64,000 nt of DNA, taken from Shewanella canadensis. GTDB taxonomy: Bacteria; Pseudomonadota; Gammaproteobacteria; Enterobacterales; Shewanellaceae. The translations under genes were made by a program, and so were the position numbers. The stretch is from assembly GCF_003966225.1 (NCBI RefSeq), contig NZ_RXNU01000019.1:1-64000 (forward strand), in the 5' to 3' direction. The first letter of the stretch is position 1. Each line of letters begins with the position of its first letter. This document shows positions 59,533 to 64,000 of this stretch, one piece after another. The notes beneath the pieces are model-generated. The model searched no databases, was not told the origin of the DNA, and was given only the letters and a program-made list of their open reading frames with translations.

Positions 59533-60198
59533 ATGTTGAAGCTCTATGGATATTGGCGTTCGAGTGCGGCTTATCGGGTGAGAGTTGCCCTCAACCATAA
59601 AGGACTCGATGCCGAGCTAGTGTCTGTTCACTTAGTTAAAGATGGCGGTGAACAACATCAGGCCGAGTATGCCAAGTTAAACCCTCAGGAGTTAGTGCCA
59701 GCACTTATCGACATTGATAATAAAGAAGAGGGCGAGGAGGCTTTCGTGTTGTCTCAATCCCTTGCCATCATCGAATATCTTGATGAAAAATTTCCCGAGA
59801 ACGCACTACTACCCCAAGACCTCCATGAGAAGGCGATTGTTCGCTCTATGGCTATGTCTATAGCCTGTGAAGTGCACCCGCTCAATAACCTAAAGGTGTT
59901 GCAATACTTGTCCAAAGAGCTCGCCCTCGATGATGAGGCTAAGTCGGCCTGGTACCATCATTGGATAGATGAAGGCTTTAGTGCATTCGAAAAACAGTTG
60001 GTTAAATACTCGGGTCGTTACTGCTTCGGTGACAGCATTACCCTGGCGGATCTATGCTTGATCCCCCAAGTGTATAACGCTAATCGCTTTAACGTCGACC
60101 TGTCGCCATACCCCAATATTGTGCGCATTGTAGATAATTGCAATCGACTCGATGCATTTATCGATGCCGCCCCCGAGAATCAGGCCGACGCAGGCTAG
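59533..60198 (+). CDS. maiA: Maleylacetoacetate isomerase (zeta-class GST)
   Basis: 221 residues. Zeta-class glutathione S-transferase motif WRSSAAYRVRVALNHKGL at residues 7-24; LNPQELVPALID and VLSQSLAIIEYLDEKFPE; C-terminal ADLCLIPQVYNANRFNVDLS. It isomerises maleylacetoacetate to fumarylacetoacetate with glutathione. TAAGGAA precedes the ATG. A strong terminator separates it from fahA, so it may have its own promoter or depend on read-through. Confidence 0.95.
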   Translation: MLKLYGYWRSSAAYRVRVALNHKGLDAELVSVHLVKDGGEQHQAEYAKLNPQELVPALIDIDNKEEGEEAFVLSQSLAIIEYLDEKFPENALLPQDLHEKAIVRSMAMSIACEVHPLNNLKVLQYLSKELALDDEAKSAWYHHWIDEGFSAFEKQLVKYSGRYCFGDSITLADLCLIPQVYNANRFNVDLSPYPNIVRIVDNCNRLDAFIDAAPENQADAG

Positions 60199-60212
60199 CT
60201 GCTTTGAGATGG

Positions 60213-60238
60213 TGAAATGCTCGAATCAGGCTTTCACC
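60213..60238 (+). terminator. Weak hairpin after maiA
   Basis: GGTGAAA and TTTCACC pair over a loop of about 14 bases, 14 bases after the maiA stop. There is no clear T-tract. Confidence 0.35.
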
Positions 60239-61101
60239 ACCCTTTCTCTCATTCGTCTTAAATATTTAGGTTTGCTGTTTTGCGGTGGGACGGTATCCAT
60301 TAATCAACAGGTTGTGTTTATTATAAAGGTTTGTTAATTCATCAATGCCTGATCTGTGTAGAATTAGGTCGAGATTCAATTCTTTTAAAATGACCTATTG
60401 AAGAATTTATTTTATTAATTATTGCTTTTAAATATTCAGCGTAAAGATTGCTCATTCTCGTTTATCATTTTTCACGATTAAAAATAATTCCTCATGTTTA
60501 AATGTTTGTAGAATTTATTTTTGATTATATAAACAGTGATAGTTATATGTGTTTGGCCTAATAACATCTTCATTGAAGTGTAACGCATAATCTGTGCGTT
60601 ATAGATTGATCACAGTCATCCTTACCTCAAATAAATCACAGGCCCCGCCTCAAGCTGCTGTAATTGAAGCTCTTTGCTGTGTTATTCAGGGTTGGCCGCT
60701 GTTCGGTAATCGACAGTGCAATACTGTTCTGTCATTAACTCTATCCTACATTAAATTCATTGATCAGCTTGTGTTGAAGAATTTTCGTTACATTTTCAAT
60801 AAATCATTAATAAGTTTAATTGTTTTTATTCGCAGTGTTCCCTGCTTGGGTGGAATAGATTGATGTCACACTTTTGTTTGTTTTTTGTTGTTTTGTTTTT
60901 GGTTGATGAATATATTCGTTTCGAAAATACCTAGATTGTTACGATTGCCGCTTATTAATAAATGGTTAGATATTTATTTGGCAATGAAAAACATCCTGAC
61001 TCGGGAGGTGCCTGAATATAAATAAAGTGTTGAGCAACAGGTGAGATAATAATTAATAAAAATTGCGTTAATTCATAAGTAAAAGGTATAAGGCCAAGAT
61101 A
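60239..61101. promoter_or_regulatory. Long AT-rich leader of the mtrA/dmsE-like gene
   Basis: About 860 bases with no convincing gene (an ORF at 60594-60863 lacks a ribosome site). Such long leaders often precede regulated respiratory operons. A half-matched CRP-like site (TTATA-N6-TCACA near 60599) is too weak to call. Confidence 0.35.
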
Positions 61102-62052
61102 ATGATGCAACTCCGTATCTACAATATATTTTATGGGATAGCCGCTTTAGTGTTGCTCTCCTTTTCAATACAGGCGGTTCCCTGGAGCCAATTAACCGCA
61201 GAGCAACTCGCACAGCAACTTGAGCAGAAATTTGCCGAAGGCAAGTATTCTAAAAAAGGTGCCGACACCTGTCTGATGTGCCACAAGAAGAGTGACACTG
61301 TGATGGCGCTATTTGATGGCGTGCATGGACAAGAAAATAATGCAAAATCACCAATGGCGGGTCTGCAATGTGAAGCCTGTCATGGCCCCCTAGGTAAGCA
61401 TAATAAGGGTGGCAAGGAACCTATGATTGCCTTTGGCAAAGACAGTCAGCTCGATGCAGGTAGCAAAAACAGTGTCTGCCTTGGTTGTCATAACGACCCG
61501 AAACAGATGGCATGGCACAGCAGTAGTCATAATCTTGATGAGGTGGCCTGTGTGGATTGTCATCAAATCCATACTGCCAAAGACCCTGTGATGGACAAGA
61601 TGAGTGTCAATGACACTTGTACCAGTTGTCATGCCGAGGTAAAAGCGGCGATGAACAAGCGATCCTCTCATCTGCTGAAATGGGATCATATGAGCTGTAT
61701 CGATTGTCATAACCCACACGGCTCCATGGGCGAGAGTGCCCTCAATCAGATAACCGTTAACGATACTTGCTATAGCTGCCATGCCGAGAAGCGTGGTCCA
61801 TTCCTGTGGGAGCATGCCCCAGTGACTGACAACTGCGCCAGCTGCCATAACCCTCACGGCAGTGTGAATGAGTCACTACTCAACAGTCGTGCGCCCCAGC
61901 TTTGTCAGCAATGTCATATGGATGATGGTCACGCCAGCCGCGTTGTACCACAAGATGGCCAAGATGCCTTCGGTGGTGGCAAGAGTTGTCTTAATTGTCA
62001 CAGTCAAATCCATGGTTCTAACCATCCTGCCGGCAGCAAGCTGCAGCGCTAA
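61102..62052 (+). CDS. Periplasmic decaheme c-type cytochrome, MtrA/DmsE family
   Basis: 316 residues with signal IAALVLLSFSIQAVP. Ten CxxCH heme sites are present in order: CLMCH, CEACH, CLGCH, CVDCH, CTSCH, CIDCH, CYSCH, CASCH, CQQCH, CLNCH. This is the MtrA/MtrD/DmsE type, which takes electrons from the inner-membrane quinol dehydrogenase CymA and passes them through an MtrB-type barrel. It stands first in its operon after a long leader and is followed 15 bases later by the barrel gene. mtrA is normally preceded by omcA/mtrC, so this gene could be DmsE. Confidence 0.93.
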   Translation: MMQLRIYNIFYGIAALVLLSFSIQAVPWSQLTAEQLAQQLEQKFAEGKYSKKGADTCLMCHKKSDTVMALFDGVHGQENNAKSPMAGLQCEACHGPLGKHNKGGKEPMIAFGKDSQLDAGSKNSVCLGCHNDPKQMAWHSSSHNLDEVACVDCHQIHTAKDPVMDKMSVNDTCTSCHAEVKAAMNKRSSHLLKWDHMSCIDCHNPHGSMGESALNQITVNDTCYSCHAEKRGPFLWEHAPVTDNCASCHNPHGSVNESLLNSRAPQLCQQCHMDDGHASRVVPQDGQDAFGGGKSCLNCHSQIHGSNHPAGSKLQR

Positions 62053-62067
62053 CGAGGAGTAATATAT

Positions 62068-64000
62068 ATGAGATACAAACTAAACCTCATCACCCTTGCA
62101 CTCGTCTCAGTGTCCGGCAGCGCGATGGCCGCCGATTTTAGTGTGAACAAGGCCAACACCGATGGTGTTAACGCTGACAAATTTCAATGTAAGCGTTGTC
62201 CTGATACAACAGGCTACCGCGGTAGTGTTGAGTTAGGCGCGGCCTATAGTGACAGTGATGATATTCATAGTGCTAATGCGCTCAATAGTGAAGATGGCAC
62301 CCATGGAGTATTGAATGCAGATGTGCAGTATCGCGGCAAAACGGGCTATCAAGCCAAGGCGCAGGCGATTAATCTGGGGCTGGCTAACAGCCGTGCTCAC
62401 CTTGAAGCGGGTAAGGTAGGTAGTTATCAAGCCGAGTTAGATTACCGTCAGCTAAGTCAATATCAACACGATAATGCGAAGAGCAACCTCTGGTATGCCG
62501 ATGGGACGTTAACCCCTAGTGCCCAAGTGCAAGCCCAAGAGTTATCGCTTAAGCGTAAACAGATGGGTATGGGCCTATCGGCCGGGCATCAATGGGGCGA
62601 GCAAAACTACCAAGTCTTTGCCCGCTATAGCCAAGAAGAGAAGACAGGTTATCAGAGCGCGAGCATGGTGACGCCGCGTCCCATTAATTTTGGCAAGCCT
62701 TTCGATGCCACAACTGACAAGCTCACTTCGGGCCTGAGCATCAGCGGTCAAAATTGGCTGACTTCTCTGAATTATCAATACAGCGAATACGATAACCAAA
62801 TCGAGTCACTCAGCCTGCCTTATCTGGCTGATATCTACGCGCCGGCACCGGATAACAGTGCCTATCAACTCAGCCTGTCAGGTCAATACTTGTTTAATCG
62901 CACCGCCATCAGTACTCAGCTTGCGACAGGACGAATGATACAAGATGCGGCTGTGATTCAAACTACAGGTAACCCTATCCAAAACTGGGATGGCCAAGTC
63001 GATACCACTGATGGCAAGCTGGCTATCACCTCGGTTCTGGATAATCGCCTCCGCCTTGGCGGAAGTGTCAGCTACTCCAAGCGTGATAACAAGAGCTCGG
63101 TATGGGAATTTGCTCAACTGGAATCTGACGGTATCAGCGGCGCCTTCAAACAAAACGTGCTGCTGGATACGGAAAAGCTGAATTACAAAGTCAACGTCAG
63201 CTATCGCATCAATAGCGACTACCGCCTACAAGCAGGTTTTGACCGCGAAGAGCTGGAGCGTAGCCACAGTGCCCGCGAGCAAACCGATGAAAGCACCGTC
63301 TGGACCAAGCTCGATATCCGCAGCTTTGCCAACAGCAAGCTCAAGCTTAAAGCCAGCTTCAGCCAGCGTGATGGTAGCCAATATCAAGCCAGCGGTCTGA
63401 CATCGAGCATTGAAAACCCACTACTGCGTAAGTTCTATCTTGCAGACCGTGACCGCAGCGCTTTTGAAGCTAAGTTCAATCACGCCCTGGCAGATTGGAT
63501 TAACGTGAGCCTTATTGGCCGCTATGCCGAAGATGATTACAGCGATACCGCCCTAGGCCTCACATCATCGAAAGACTACAGCTACAACCTCAATGCTGAT
63601 ATGCAATTTGATAAACAGCTATCGGGTTATGCCTTTGCCGGTCAGCAGTGGATAGAGTCTAAGCAAAATGGCAGCCAGAGTTTTAGCACAGCCGATTGGT
63701 CTGCAGACGTTGATGATGAGTTTATCAACCTGGGGGCGGGGATGAACTACACCGGACTCATGCAAGATAAGTTAAATCTGGGGCTGGACTATCTGTTTTC
63801 CAATTCAAACAGCGATAAGCAGGTGGTTTATACCACCACGCAGCCTCAGGGGGATTACTACTCCTACAACCACAGTGTAGAGATGTATGCCAACTATCTG
63901 CTGAGCGATCTGATGGCCGTCAGGCTGGGTTACCGGTACGAACGATACTACGACACCGACAATGCGCAGGTCGATGTCAATGCCATAGATGGATTAACGA
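62068..64000 (+). CDS. MtrB/DmsF-family outer-membrane beta-barrel, 3'-truncated by window edge
   Basis: ATG 62068 with GAGGAGT upstream; 644 codons are in view and the frame is open at the right edge. Signal LNLITLALVSVSGSAMA. The mature N-terminus carries DKFQCKRCPDTTGYRGSVEL, where the C-x-x-C pair is the one conserved in MtrB. The rest is a run of amphipathic beta strands (GYRGSVELGAAYSDSD, WLTSLNYQYSEYDNQIESLS), typical of the 26-28-strand sheath for the decaheme partner. It should form the electron conduit in the outer membrane with the upstream cytochrome. The terminal electron acceptor protein, DmsA or a surface cytochrome, would lie outside the window. Confidence 0.92.
   Translation, partial: MRYKLNLITLALVSVSGSAMAADFSVNKANTDGVNADKFQCKRCPDTTGYRGSVELGAAYSDSDDIHSANALNSEDGTHGVLNADVQYRGKTGYQAKAQAINLGLANSRAHLEAGKVGSYQAELDYRQLSQYQHDNAKSNLWYADGTLTPSAQVQAQELSLKRKQMGMGLSAGHQWGEQNYQVFARYSQEEKTGYQSASMVTPRPINFGKPFDATTDKLTSGLSISGQNWLTSLNYQYSEYDNQIESLSLPYLADIYAPAPDNSAYQLSLSGQYLFNRTAISTQLATGRMIQDAAVIQTTGNPIQNWDGQVDTTDGKLAITSVLDNRLRLGGSVSYSKRDNKSSVWEFAQLESDGISGAFKQNVLLDTEKLNYKVNVSYRINSDYRLQAGFDREELERSHSAREQTDESTVWTKLDIRSFANSKLKLKASFSQRDGSQYQASGLTSSIENPLLRKFYLADRDRSAFEAKFNHALADWINVSLIGRYAEDDYSDTALGLTSSKDYSYNLNADMQFDKQLSGYAFAGQQWIESKQNGSQSFSTADWSADVDDEFINLGAGMNYTGLMQDKLNLGLDYLFSNSNSDKQVVYTTTQPQGDYYSYNHSVEMYANYLLSDLMAVRLGYRYERYYDTDNAQVDVNAIDGLT

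Noticed and set aside
60590..60615. CRP-like site in the mtrA/dmsE leader
   Set aside because: Only one half (TCACA) fits; the other half has two mismatches and the site is about 490 bases from the gene.
60594..60863. 89-codon ORF in the mtrA/dmsE leader
   Set aside because: No ribosome site and AT-driven composition; the region looks like a regulatory leader.

Overview
The window reads as a marine Shewanella chromosome (gammaproteobacterium). The main evidence is a ten-heme MtrA/DmsE-type cytochrome followed by an MtrB/DmsF-type outer-membrane barrel, NapF, a phhA-phhB-tyrR / fahA-maiA phenylalanine-tyrosine block, DUF2982, and a syp-like exopolysaccharide locus. The genus is inferred from gene content; the species is not resolved. 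Layout. (1) 1-12 kb is an accessory zone. It holds an IS256 fragment cut by the window edge, a HigB/HigA-type toxin-antitoxin pair, an orphan Rhs C-terminal toxin tip with a 56-codon putative immunity gene, a frameshifted Fic remnant, a galE pseudogene with an internal deletion, a TacA/TacT pair, an IS66 remnant, an orphan MbcA/ParS-type antitoxin, several very small ORFs and one BMP-family binding protein. (2) 12-24 kb holds a beta-CASP metallo-beta-lactamase, then a sulfate-activation cluster: cysD, cysN, an SLC13-type permease, cysC and a DHH phosphoesterase. A REP-associated tyrosine transposase (RAYT) and rfbA follow. (3) 23.8-40.1 kb is a long minus-strand exopolysaccharide locus. In transcription order it has a PP2C response regulator, an RsbW-like kinase, a STAS protein, a Wza-type exporter, a Wzz-type chain-length protein, a Wzy/WaaL-like polymerase, Wzx, a GT2 transferase, a three-domain sugar-phosphate transferase/WecG fusion, a degenerate nucleotidyltransferase, a TagD-like cytidylyltransferase and a CDP-glycerol glycerophosphotransferase. 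(4) 40.3-46.4 kb, divergent, holds a PhnD-like periplasmic protein, a large hybrid histidine kinase and a sigma54 response regulator. (5) 46.5-55 kb holds a PHP phosphatase, a Wzi-like porin, fructokinase mak, an ElyC-like DUF218 protein, DUF2982, a bactofilin, napF, galE and galU. (6) 55-61 kb is aromatic amino-acid catabolism with TyrR. (7) 61.1 kb to the end is the MtrA/MtrB-type pair, the second gene cut by the window edge. How the parts fit: the kinase/sigma54 pair and the PP2C-kinase-STAS partner switch flank the polysaccharide genes and probably control them, as SypF/SypG and SypE/SypA do in Vibrio fischeri. Candidate -24/-12 promoters face both ways in the 40.1-40.37 kb gap. galU, galE and rfbA could supply nucleotide sugars, and Wzi may act at the surface. 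From 4.9 to 38.2 kb nearly every intergenic gap, plus one near 52.9 kb, carries one palindromic repeat family with cores like GCGGCTAAAGC...GCTCCTACA and TGTAGGACCGGCTTTAGCCGGGAA. The RAYT lies inside this array, and several genes end on a stop codon supplied by a repeat. No rRNA, tRNA or CRISPR array was recognised.
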